Assembly: GCA_963514095.1 (NCBI GenBank)
Contig: OY741266.1
Span: forward strand, 12,014,297-12,078,296
Source of the DNA: Eutrigla gurnardus
Taxonomy: Eukaryota; Chordata; Actinopteri; Perciformes; Triglidae
Direction of reading: 5' to 3'
DNA: 64,000 nt
Below are positions 25,111 to 35,958 of this stretch, one piece after another. Both the position numbers and the translations under genes were made by a program. The notes below the pieces were generated by a model that ran no database searches, was not told the DNA's origin, and saw nothing but the letters and a program-made list of their open reading frames with translations. Every line of letters begins with the position of its first letter. The first letter of the stretch is position 1.

Positions 25111-27487
25111 TGAATACACAAATCAGTAAAGTAGGTCAAAAATTGTACAGTTTATGAGTAAATGTGCAGCAGCGAGGGTTAGTTTGAGAAGTGCAACCTC
25201 TAGAAGATGCAGAAGATATTTGTCTCAAGTCGGGACAGAGACGTTCTCAAGCAGAGTCCGAGGAAGACCTGCGCCATTTCATGTTTTTCCTTTTAACACA
25301 GAACTTTTATTGCTCGACTTACTTCTGACAACTTGACAAACAATACATTTGCACACAAATGTCTCATTTAGGAAATAGGAGGCATCTAGGGAGATCCTGT
25401 CTGGAGCCTGCACATTAATCAAAGCCATCTGTTCACATTGCAAGCTTTATTGAAACCCCGCCATCGCAGGCTGCTTTATCCTTCTCCAGATGAACAATTG
25501 CATTGCCTCCGGGCTGGCGTGAAGAGGGTTTTAAGATGGAGAAATGGCTGAATGCTTTTTTTCTGCATTTAACCGGAACGTTTGCAACAATATAATGGTT
25601 CTTCTTTTGTGAAATATAAAACTGTTATATCTGCTACTTGTTTCACATCTAAAACCAAATCTATATCAATTTCCATACAACTCTTGTGGGAGTCTTGGGG
25701 GGCGGCAGATGCACTGACATCTTCCTTTTTTTCTCTTTCATTAAGCAAGAAAACTGATCTGCTGCTTTTCACAGCAAGGCTCAAATTCCCTTCCCCTCAA
25801 ACATTTATGAGGAATATGCCAGCAGGCCACATGCTTCAGGACCTTTTCCACCACTTGGCCCTTCTTACTTTCTTTTCCATTGTGTAAAAAATCCACTGTG
25901 GCTGCAAAACTAATGTATTTTTCTGCGGCTGAGAATAAGAGGACTTCTACGAGAGCACACTTGTCATGAAAGGCACTAATGAACCCCCCCCCCCCCCTCT
26001 CTCTCTGGGAAGGGGAGCAGTGGCCAAATGATTGTTCTGTGTTCGACTGTCACATCTACCCATATTGATGAATCCACAGGATTGTCTTTTTGCTGTCAGT
26101 GTAACCTGCTGGTACAGACAGGACAGCCAACCGATGGTGGATCCAAAAAAAAAAAAAAATCTTCTATCCATCCACTCCCATGAGATTCTAATTCAAGATA
26201 CCAGCATGCGCTGCAAAAATGCCATTCCTAAGCAATTCAGTCCAGTGCTGAGTCTCAGAATGTAACTTTCCTTAAAGTGAGTTCAAAGCTATCCAGACCG
26301 AAGACTACTGTACATACTGGAGGTCTACAGCAGTTACAGTAAATTGCAGTTATAAATGTAAGAGCCACCAGTCCCACGTCATTTCCCAATATAAGTTTTG
26401 ACTGTCACAAGCAAATGAGCTGGACTGATGGGAAATGTGGTGCAGGGAAGCGTGTGTGCGTATGCCATGCTGTTGTATTCAGTGATATAGCCCGAAGCAG
26501 GAAATAATGCTGCATCATCTGGTTCTGAGTTTCAAAACTGCTGAAGATTTCTCAATGTGTTTAGTTTGATTAATTTGTTTCTTGTGTGAGAAGTTTAATT
26601 TCTTAATTTGTTAAAACTTATAATACTGAACAACAACATTGGTACCTCCCAATATTTCCAATCTCTGGGTAACTTTAGATAATGAAAGGTACTTTACACT
26701 GCAGCTCGGGCCCCTAAATGAGGACATAGCTACCACTCAATGGTGGCTACCGCCCACTGCCCTTAAACCCACAGCTGTGAAATGCACTCATTCATTTGGT
26801 CTACTAACTATTCCTGACTGATTGTAGACAAACACACTCCAAACTGCATCATAGCTTCATTTTGGGTGGGGGTTAAAAAGTAATGCTGTGGTCATTCCTA
26901 AAGTAAAGTAGCCTAATTAATTTGTTTTTTATTTAATCTGCAATACACCTTTGAGCCACATGAGGGAGCGTGAATGTGTATGTTTTTAATTAAAATCATA
27001 AAACCTAGCCAATTTATCAAAACGGCAGTAAAAATCGAAAAGGTTAATTTAAACACAAATAAGGTGATTAGGTGATTCTACGATTTATAGATATGGCCTA
27101 TTGTGATTTTGGTTGCTATGGTTTGCCATTTTTTTTAAATTGGGTCCCCAGAAAAAATGTCTTTGAAGTTACTGTGTGCCAGTCATGTCTGTAAATGTTT
27201 CACTGTGTGATTTAATGGTTTCTGTGGCGGCATCAGGAGCCAACTGATCATCAAGGTGTTCATTCGGACCTTTTCACCTGTTCAATTGATGCCGTTGAGA
27301 CACAAAAAAATACACTCAAAGACCATAAGTACATCACTTCAAGTGTTTCTTAAGAAAGTATCTAATCAGCCAATCCTGTGGCAGCAACACATTGCATTTA
27401 GGCATGTAGTCATGGTCATGGTGAACGGTTGAAGTCAGAGTGGGTCCTAGAAGTGGTTGATGTGTCCTTCAACGTGATGTGGTTGTT

Positions 27488-27880
27488 GGCAGAGATGTCA
27501 AAAGTACAGACATTCCATGCTAGTAGTAGGAGTACAGATACGTGTGACTGGTAAAATTACTGATTCAACTTATTTACTCAAGTAAAAGTGAAAAAGTACA
27601 GGCTCTGAAATGCACTCAAAGTATAAAGTAAAAAGTATCCCTATGAATGATAGTTCTACTGCCTGTTTTTTTGCAAGGTAAACTGAATCTATAAGTAATC
27701 GATAATTCCCCACAAATGCATTCAAACTAAAGTAAGAAGCCTGTTTTGAAAATGTGAGGAAGTAAAAAACAAGTATTTTTACTACGTTAATTCTTACCTC
27801 TGGTTTGTTGGTTTGAGTATTTCAGAAACTAATTTTTTAGAGACTTAATCATCAGTGCCTAATAATCTCTGGACTATGTG
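27488..27880. repeat. interspersed repeat rich in AAGTA motifs
   Basis: Starts GCAGAGATGTCAAAAGTACA, then CAAGTAAAAGTGAAAAAGTACA and CTCAAAGTATAAAGTAAAAAG-like blocks typical of a widespread fish repeat. No protein-coding content. Confidence 0.5.
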
Positions 27881-28898
27881 GAATAATTAAGTGGTGATAC
27901 TGGTATACACTAAGACCCACTGTTGCAAAAAAGGTTTTCACAAACCTTCACTCCTCTTTTCTTGATGAGTTTCCTGCACAGGACATCATCTACTTCAATA
28001 AAAAAGGAATGCTGAACATGCCACTGAATTATGTCGAGGTAAAGGTGGACACAAGGGATCTCCGGCCTTGTTCCTCTATTTCACCGCTGTTACAAGTGTC
28101 TTCAAAATAGCAGCTTCACTGTGGCATTTCTGCTGGATCAACAGTTTCTGCTGGATCAACAGTCCATCGGGAGTTTAAAGTTGTAAACTGGAAGACTTTT
28201 ACAAGGATACAATCACATCAGCTTGTTATCCAAATCCTTAGTCTTACTTCAGTTTTCCTTTCTCTTACTCTTTCCCCTGCATGCAACACGGTATTTTGCG
28301 CTTAATGTGCAATATATGAGTCAAATACTTTGATTGCGGGGCTGAAAAGTACATGACTAAATGTATGTTGACTCATCTCTTACAGTAATGTGGCAGTAAT
28401 GTGTTGTGGCCACATGAGGGCGCTGTGTGTGCTGTTATGAGGACATGGACTTGATCTGACTACTCGGTGAGTAGCAACGTTACATGTAAGCGTTTGAGGG
28501 TTAGCCTCGGGCTTCAAACAAACAAATTTGCGCCTGCAAACACTGTAGAGTGTTATTGGCCGACACTACAGCTACATGCTATCCACACAGCAGTAGGCCC
28601 AGATTGAAGGCAGAATGAATGGGGGAGCAAACATCAACCCTAATAGGGTACTTGCTGTTCATCTTACAGTTGTTTGTATGCATACATTAGCACCATGTCA
28701 TTGGGAGCTGGAAAAGAGACACTATAGAGGAGAAATAGTCCCCTATATTGTCTTCCTACCAGCAGTAATCTGCCCACTCATTATAAACTGAGCTGCACCA
28801 GCAGTCTGACCTCTGGTCTGATCACTTCTGCTGGCCCCTGCAATTTAAAGCAAATGCATTGACACAGACGCAGACTCTGGGTTTAATACCAGTTCAAC

Positions 28899-28904
28899 TT
28901 TATT
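28899..28904 (-). promoter_or_regulatory. tyrp1: tyrp1 polyadenylation signal
   Basis: Minus-strand AATAAA about 70 bases after the tyrp1 stop codon (28976-28974). This would give a short 3' UTR ending near 28880. Confidence 0.65.
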
Positions 28905-28973
28905 AGAAGCAGTAGGGGAATAAAAAAAAACAACCACATGAAACGTTAAGGCCTCTCTAAAGGGGCAGCGGAT

Positions 28974-29226
28974 TTAAACAACGGACTGTGATTTGTCCAA
29001 CCTCCGTTCGTCCTCTGAGTAGCGTCGGAAAGTCTCTCCCAGTAGGGGCTCCAGGGCCTCGGCTGAGCGGTAGGAGCGGGACCGTGCAGCGCAACCGATG
29101 ACGCCACCCACCACCGCCACCACCAGCACCACCGCAACAATGGCTATGGTGATGATCTCAGACACGGTGTAGGCACGAGCTATGGGACAGGAGAGGACGG
29201 TCATGAGGGGTCAGTGGGTTCGGGGG

Positions 29227-29302
<76 letters not shown>

Positions 29303-30800
29303 ATGTGTGTGTGCTGCTACCTACCTGGCCACTGGACCTCATAGGAGTATCCCAGGTTTTCTGGGGCGGCGACAAACATCTCAGCGTTGGTCACAGGAGG
29401 CCAGAAAGGAACCATGTTGAATCTCCGGTTGTGCCCAATAGGAGCGTTCTCCTCGGGGTAAACTACCTCACCTGCAGGATGAGAAAACCAGACCTATATG
29501 GTCTACTCTTCCTTCTGACTGAGTTTCTGTATCTGCGGTCTAGTCCGTGTACCTGGCTGGTGCCTGCTGAGCCACTCGTCGAAGATGGCATCGGTGAACG
29601 TGTGCAGCAGGACAAAGATGGGGTCGTTGGGCGAGAGGTGAGTCTGTCCGCCCGTCCCGTTGAGGAAGAGGTGGGCCAAGTTGTGGAGGCTGCGGATCAC
29701 TGGGTCGTACATTCCCTGGGGGGCGCTGTAGCCTAGAAAATACAGACACAACAAAATGAAAGTACTGTTATACCAAAATTAGGAAGAGCAAATGTTGTTT
29801 TGGAGCTGACCATATGTGCATGTTAGTGGGGGGTGTAGTGTGTGTGTGTGTTTCTGGCTTTGTGCTCTGTGCAGTCACTCCAATAGCTGTATGACTGAAG
29901 CCAATATCCTCTGGTCTATTGGAGGATTTAATTCTGACCTTCAATGGTGTTCCTGAAGCTCTCGGAGGAGGTGGAGTAGTAAGGCGGAGTGTCGAAGGCG
30001 TTGAGCTCCAGACAGTCCAGCACGTCCTGAGGCTCTGGCAGCCTCTGCACCATGGGCCGGGCCACGTTGCCCGCCGGGTTCCTCCTGATGGGACTGCTCT
30101 CTGTGCCTGGGTGACGAGGACACAACCGAGCTCAGAGGTGATAGCATCTAACTCGAGAGCAATATAGTTACCGTTAAACTTCAACAATGACATCCATTCT
30201 CGTATCTCAGGAACGTCCCGAAGGAATTTCTTCAACTCTGTCACAAACAGCCACTTGGGCGCAGGTTTGAACTGAATAGAATTTTGTGGTCAAAGGTCAA
30301 GGTCACTATGACCTCACATCCTTCCCATTCTCGTGATATCTCAGGAACACCTTGAGTACATTTCTTCGCATTTGGTAGAAACTTCATTGATTGGAATTTG
30401 GTGGTCAAATCTTTGGCCAAATCTCAAGAAGTCATATCCTAATTTTAATGAAATGATTAAGTGATGGTATTTTGTAAACTGCAACGTGACTGGATTGGCG
30501 GCGGCACACAACCACGAGGTGGTAATTAGCGGGGCATTGTTGTTCAGATTCAGGCCATTGGTCCCGACGGAAATGAAAGCAAATATGTTTAGAAATGTTG
30601 TATTATTGAACTACTTTCTGATGCAGACTCGACTCGTTTGATCAGTCTTAAACATGACAGGATGGCAGTTTTTTTTTCTTTTTTAAATTATTCACCAAAA
30701 GTCAACAGCAGTAGTGAGTGGGAGCTCCGTGACTGAACGGAACTATTTCCCCCCCTTCTTGCATGCATGATCTCGTTCTTGCTTCTTTTTTTGTACTCCC

Positions 30801-30851
<51 letters not shown>

Positions 30852-33800
30852 GCACATAAACAGAAGGCTACATAACTGAGTTGTCTGTCTGTTTGAAGAT
30901 TATTCCCTCAGATCAAAGGAATCAGTAGACTGCTAGATTCCTGTCTTCAACAAGCGCATGCACAAATGAGGCAACCCCCCCTAACCCATTTAAGGAGATG
31001 TTGCTTGTTGACGCAGGAAATACCAGGCCTGTCATGACTCTCCAAGGGGATTAATGAGACAGATCGCTCACACGTTAGCCACTCACATGTTCCACCTGTT
31101 ACCCAATTCCATTTTTCTTATACATATGTAATCATTCAAAAGGACTCCCCCCATTTAATGTGTTTGTACTAGAGCGCCATGCAAATATAGGATCGACATT
31201 TTTCTATTATTCCACAATACCAGAGGGGGGGATTGCATGAATTAGGTGTATTTGAAAAAAAAGGGAGTGATTTACGGTTCAAATCTGGTGCCGGTGTGGA
31301 ATAAGATCCAATCCCTGCAAATCTGATCACGTAAAGTCTTACTCACAGTGCTGTAAATCGCTTGACCCGTCGGAAGTGAAATCAGGCAAAAAAAAAAAAA
31401 AAAACGTTTCAAATTCCAGTGCATTTAAGACAAAGTAGGAAGTAGTTTAACAAGTCGGAGTAGTTTCAGACAAACTGTGGTAAAAGAGTGCAACATCGAT
31501 GTGGCACAACAGCAGTGAGGTATTATTTATAGCAGCTTATGTTCTACATGCTCTCTTTACGAGCTCTTTGCCCTCTTTTCTGATGCAGCTGTGGCTCCAC
31601 TGTATGTCAACGCTGCTCTCCTGCAGCTCTTACTGCGGCCGCGTGCCGTCCAGAAAGAGAAGGGTTGAGTTGGGATGAGAACGTGGAGGCGCCTTACTGT
31701 TGCAGATGGTGCCCAAGGTGTCGTAGTCCTCCACGCTCTCACAGATCACCCTCCACTGGGAGAACACGGAGTTGGAGCTGATGGAGTTCATGTCAAAGGA
31801 GCTCCTGGCTCCGAGCAGCTCATCGGTGCAGATGTCACACTCGCTGCCGCCGATGGCGAAGTTCCAGTAGGGCAGGGCGAAGGTCGGGTCGCCCAGCATG
31901 TCCTGCATAGATGGAATGAAGTCAAATATTGTTTTTTATTGTGTAATGGATGCTGTTGAATCTCCTTCCTTTCTTGTTATCCACTGACCTTGTACTTTCA
32001 GTGCTGCTATTTTTTCTTCTCCTCACCATTTCCCACCTCGGTATAATTCTCTCTTACCTCCGTCTGTCCTCCCCCCTCCCTGCTCCCCCTTTCTCCTCCA
32101 GGACAGCTTTCCGCTCCCTCTCCATCTCTTCAAATTCCCCACACTCCTTTTCCTTCCTCCCCTTATCATCCTTTCTCCCATCCTCACTTCCTTCATCTCT
32201 CCATCAGCCCAAAAGCCACCTCTCCTGCCCCCCCCCCCCCCCCCCCCTCCACCCCCCCTCCCCTCTTCTCACCTGCATGTCTCTCTCCAGTTGCAGCAGA
32301 TGAAAACGGTGCCAGGTGACAAAACCCGGGCCCTCGTGGGAGAAGTCTACACCCCCGAAGCTGGTCTGGCCGGGGCCCAGGTAGGTTTTACTGACAGAGT
32401 AGTAGTGGCTCCACACAAAATAGTTGTAAACGGTGATGTTCTCGAACTGCGGGGTGTTGCCATCGGGTCCAAACACCTCCTGGTATCTACAGATGAGAGC
32501 AGCAGCAGGATGAATGTCACCTTGAGGGTTTTTTTTCCTCTTGTTTTTCAAAGCAGAAACAGTCTCCGAACTATTAATTGAGTTGGTGCGGGAAAATATA
32601 TGCCTTGTTGAATTGGAAGACACTGCATGTACATTTTATGTCTGTGTGCAGCAGCCGACGGGGACTTGGCTTCAAATATAAGGCCCGTGGCTGAGATCCT
32701 GGGAGCGCCCGTTAATTCAAGAAGAATTCAATTTGTTTTATTAGGAGGCTAAAAGGGTTCTACTACCTGCAGCTGAGAGTTGCTTAAAAATTAATCTACT
32801 ATAATCCTCAACTGACTTGGAAGGAGGTCATTCACAGATTTATGCACTGTTACTTAGAAGATTATAAATCCCTTTACTCCTTAAACTGATCATTTGCACA
32901 GCCACCTGCTGCTTAAGCAGAGCGTTGCCACGAGAAATTTCAGATTTCAATGATAAGTTTTACAAACACAGCATGGGTTCACCCGTGGCTATATCACAGA
33001 GCTTTCAACTGTCAAACTCAGCTAGACTGAGCCTGCAGGCCTTTGGGCAAAACTGGGCTGTCTGCTCCACAGTCCTGATACAAGACTAGAGACTGGATGA
33101 ATTAAGATCAATCCCTCCAATATCTCATAATCAAGCCCAAACACAAAGATTGGAATAATGCAATAGATGTGGTTTTGTATGTACCGCCGTGTACAGATGA
33201 CCAGGTCGGGGTGGACAGTCCTCTTAGCTTGGTCCAAAGCGTTCACGAATGCCCGCTTCTCACCCGTGCTCATCTGCATGATATTCCTCCTGACTGGAGC
33301 GAGGTTAACGGGGAGGAGGAAGATGGGGGAGAGCAGGAAGAGGGAGGGTTGTAGAGGTGTGGGAGGAACGAAGGGAGAGAGGAGATGAGGAAAACGTTAT
33401 TAAAAATTAACACTTTCCTGAACAATAAATGTTGCCCTCATTCCCCTGACTGATGTATTTCCTGCATCTTTGCATCCCACTGAGATCTTAAAGGGTACAT
33501 TCAGAAAAAAGAAAGAAAGAGCCTCCATTGTCTTACCCACAGAGATCCTCTGGTCACAGTTGGGTCCAGTCATCCCGTGTCGACACTGCCCACAGTTGTA
33601 GCCACTGAAGTTCCCGTTACACTGGCAGGTGCGGTTGAAGAATCTCAGCGGCCATCTCTCTCTGTCGTCACGGCCTGCATACGGGTACTGGGGTCCGTGG
33701 CGCCGGTTATCCGCCGCGATGGCCACGCACTGTCCCCTTCCTGTGCTGGAGCCACACTCGTCCCCCGCCACACCCGTAGGAGACGGGCAGCACTGGCCGC

Positions 33801-33894
33801 TCTGAAGCCCCGCGGGGGTGACGCACTCTCGGGGAAACTGGGCCAGCGTTAGGGTGACACCCAGGGTCAACACCAGGAGAACCTCTCTCCACAT
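28974..33894 (-). CDS. tyrp1: tyrosinase-related protein 1 (melanosomal membrane enzyme), complete
   Basis: TYRP1 acts late in eumelanin synthesis in the melanosome membrane. Coding exons, 5' to 3' on the minus strand: 33895-33537, 33293-33185, 32486-32273, 31902-31698, 30106-29939, 29732-29553, 29471-29325, 29179-28974. Phases agree; from ATG 33894 the protein is 528 residues (human 537). It starts with a signal peptide ending near TLTLAQFP, followed by Cys-rich EGF-like segments (GRGQC, FNRTCQCNGNFSGYNCGQC). Site A histidines lie in WSHYYS, DFSHEGP and TWHRFH; site B in LHNLAHLF and FVLLHTFTDAIFDEW. A single membrane helix (about IITIAIVAVVLVVAVVGGVI) is followed by a tail with an acidic dileucine-like signal (ALEPLL) and C-terminal QSVV, as in mammalian TYRP1. 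TYR and DCT are less likely given the CTDELLG, RRNPAGN and QSVV matches. Splicing exon 1 to 33895 would also put an upstream ATG in frame, adding MHSQS. Confidence 0.97.
29229..29306. repeat. (TG)n microsatellite in the last tyrp1 intron
   Basis: Nearly the whole last tyrp1 intron (29324-29180) is this repeat. In the tyrp1 transcript it reads as CA, starting about 20 bases after the donor. Confidence 0.95.
30185..30415. repeat. tandem-type interspersed repeat with GGTCA motifs, copy 2
   Basis: In the tyrp1 intron between exons 31902-31698 and 30106-29939. About two diverged units (ATCTCAGGAACG, GTGGTCAAAGGTCA, GACCTCACATCC). AGGTCACTATGACCT at 30300-30314 is again a perfect GGTCAnnnTGACC palindrome. 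Confidence 0.7.
30796..30850. repeat. poly(C)-(CA)n tract
   Basis: A run of about 20 C followed by CA repeats in a tyrp1 intron. The C run is prone to sequencing length error. Confidence 0.9.
32228..32262. repeat. poly(C)-rich tract near a tyrp1 donor
   Basis: C runs just downstream (in tyrp1 sense, G runs) of the donor of exon 32486-32273. Confidence 0.85.
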
Positions 33895-34760
33895 GCTGCC
33901 AGAATCAAGAGAGAAAAGGGTGTAGGTTAGATGGGAGAGTGAGCCAGGAATAAAGTGGGGTAGGAATTTAAGAAACAGAAAGGAGAGTAGAGACATTTTT
34001 TTTTTCGTTTTACATCCATCCATGTTCTTCTAAAGCACTTATCGTGTTCAGGGTTGTAAGGGGCAGGAGCCTCTCTCGGCGCCCGTTTGGTAAGATGAAG
34101 ACAAAAAAAAAAACACTCAATCCGCCGCCGACACACACTTCAATTAAGCTCAAGAACAACTCACTTCGGTATGTGTTCTCTTGTTAAAGCCAATTGTCTT
34201 AACATTATTCCGAAACTTCACTTCTTACACGCCCCTGCAGGCGGTGCGAGTCATTATTCATAATTCACAAAGCCATTAGCTTTCAACTCTTCCAAGTTCA
34301 GAAATGCTTTCATCAACAGACGGCGAGCGATGGTTCGCTCCAACCTTTTTTTGTGGTTAGATTTGCTCGTCTTTTGAAGCTTGTTGATGAGGATTGAACC
34401 AAGGAGGAAATAATAGTTTGGCAGGAGCAATTATTTTTTTTAAACAAAAACAGTGATAACAACTACTGATGCAAAGTTTCCAAAGTGTTTTACAAATGTT
34501 GCACTTTTACAGAGATACTGAATTCACAATAGTCAACCACAATACTCCTGTCATCCTACAATATCCTCGTTTGAAATTAAACTTGATTTCATTTCTTTAA
34601 TTCTGCCAATAACTTAATTGGATGAATCTCATATCCACTTTGTTTGCAAAGGGTGCAGAAGCAAATCATTGACATTATTAGCACATTATTAAAACTAATT
34701 GCATTGCTACAGTTCATTATGTGAGGGGAAAAAATCATCAGTGCTGTGTATTTCCCCTAC

Positions 34761-34812
34761 CTCTGACTGTGCATGCTGCTCCTCTCTTTCTGCAGAAGTG
34801 TAGCCCCCCAAG
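34761..34812 (-). other. tyrp1: candidate tyrp1 first exon (mostly untranslated)
   Basis: Between the TATA-like box and a good donor (CAGAG|GTAGGG, exon end 34761). The exact start is inferred from spacing to the TATA-like box. An ATG at 34774-34772 would splice in frame (AG|C) to the acceptor at 33895, so either this ATG or the one at 33894 could be the initiator. In mammals exon 1 is untranslated and the start codon lies in exon 2. Confidence 0.55.
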
Positions 34813-34834
34813 AGTCGGCCCATTGCCCTCCCTT

Positions 34835-34844
34835 GGCTTAAATA
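34835..34844 (-). promoter_or_regulatory. tyrp1: TATA-like box of tyrp1
   Basis: On the minus strand this reads TATTTAAGCC, about 75 bases upstream of the exon 1 donor, where a core promoter would be expected. Identification rests on motif and position only. Confidence 0.5.
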
Positions 34845-34851
34845 GCTGCCG

Positions 34852-34862
34852 AGCGCATGACC
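34852..34862 (-). promoter_or_regulatory. tyrp1: M-box-like element (MITF-type) of tyrp1
   Basis: Minus-strand GGTCATGCGCT matches 9 of 11 positions of the M-box (AGTCATGTGCT) found in promoters of tyrosinase-family genes and bound by MITF. It lies just upstream of the TATA-like box. The core hexamer is CATGCG, not the preferred CATGTG, so binding may be weaker. Confidence 0.45.
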
Positions 34863-35013
34863 AGACCTCCCTGGAGCTCATGTAAGCACACTCTCTCACA
34901 CACAATAGCACAGATACAGTGCACAGTAGGCTACACACGGACACACTTGAGGGTTCAAGTGAATTTTCAAATACTCATTCATAGGCCTCATGATCATAAC
35001 CCAAATGACGCCA

Positions 35014-35088
<75 letters not shown>

Positions 35089-35916
35089 TCACTCGCAAAA
35101 TTAAAGAAGCAACTGTGAGAAAGCAGTCACACTAGTTAGCTTGGTCCAACAACATGATGACGTTTCGTTATATGCGGATGACGATCAGGTGTCCGAGGGA
35201 AATGCTTGAAAGCGTATGTGCAAGACTGTTCCATTTAATGTGATGATTAGTGTGCTTGAGTGATCATGATGTTCATACACGAGTGCAGAAAAATCCACGC
35301 ACAAATTCAACATTATCTTTTTTTATTGGTTTAAATCACAAACTACAATACAAAGTTCAGGAGTTGCGTAGAACCAAAAAACAAACAAACAATCAAATCA
35401 AGTTTTAAACTTTTTTTCTTGTTGGCTAGAGTTCGTTCTAATGAGATTGTGCGGATGTGGCACTCTCTGGTACCGCCAAAGCACTTTGTGAATTACTGAT
35501 AAAACGGAGAAATCGCTCATACCCACTGCCCCTCTTTCACATCGCTTTGTATATACAGCATGTGGTCAGTATGAAAAATGTTTCTGAGCTATTTTAGTCT
35601 AAAGAGCTCACATCAAACTAGAATCAGAATATTTGTTTTTTTATCCCATTTACACACACACAATCTCTTCCATGCACGCAGAGTATTTCTATTTAAAACA
35701 TGCTCTTCCTGTTCACTCATTCCATCAAGTGTGATCACCTGTTAATGCACACTCCTTCTTCCACACGTTCACACAGACGATGCAGTCATAAACACCAAAT
35801 ACAAATGTGTTACATATTATTACAGTCAGGATCCAAGGCAGTCTGTTGGGTTGCTTCGAGAATTAAGGTGATTGGGTGAATGGGTGAATTGGGATTGGAA
35901 AGTGGCTTTTGGGGGT
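34863..35916. other. intergenic spacer upstream of tyrp1
   Basis: About 1 kb between the tyrp1 promoter elements and the poly(A) signal of the next gene, transcribed in the same direction. It contains the (TG)n run at 35016-35085 and AT-rich sequence. Distal tyrp1 regulatory sites may lie here, but no clear second M-box was seen. Confidence 0.6.
35016..35085. repeat. (TG)n microsatellite upstream of tyrp1
   Basis: About 70 bases of TG, about 150 bases upstream of the M-box-like element of tyrp1, between it and the 3' end of the next gene. Confidence 0.95.
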
Positions 35917-35922
35917 TTTATT
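35917..35922 (-). promoter_or_regulatory. polyadenylation signal of the uncharacterised membrane-protein gene
   Basis: Minus-strand AATAAA about 40 bases after the stop at 35961-35959. A second copy of the hexamer lies near 35322, so alternative ends are possible. Confidence 0.5.
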
Positions 35923-35958
35923 TAGATACAGCAGGAACAGACTAAACAGCTGGGTCCC

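Larger units (their letters stand above)
21644..28880. other. intergenic region between convergent mpdz and tyrp1
   Basis: Apart from the candidate poly(A) signal, the inverted-repeat element and the repeats listed, I see no exon-like blocks. Open frames here are short and unlike known proteins. A LURAP1L-like gene, which lies between TYRP1 and MPDZ in mammals, was not recognised. There is an 18-base exact tandem duplication (TTTCTGCTGGATCAACAG) at about 28127-28162. Confidence 0.7.

Noticed and set aside
32224..32262. Poly(C) tracts as G-quadruplex or regulatory elements
   Set aside because: Possible in principle, but homopolymer C runs recur at many places here and may be assembly-sensitive; nothing specific supports function.
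28974..33894. Tyrosinase or DCT instead of TYRP1
   Set aside because: CTDELLG, RRNPAGN, the dileucine tail and the QSVV end fit TYRP1, and so does the mpdz neighbour.
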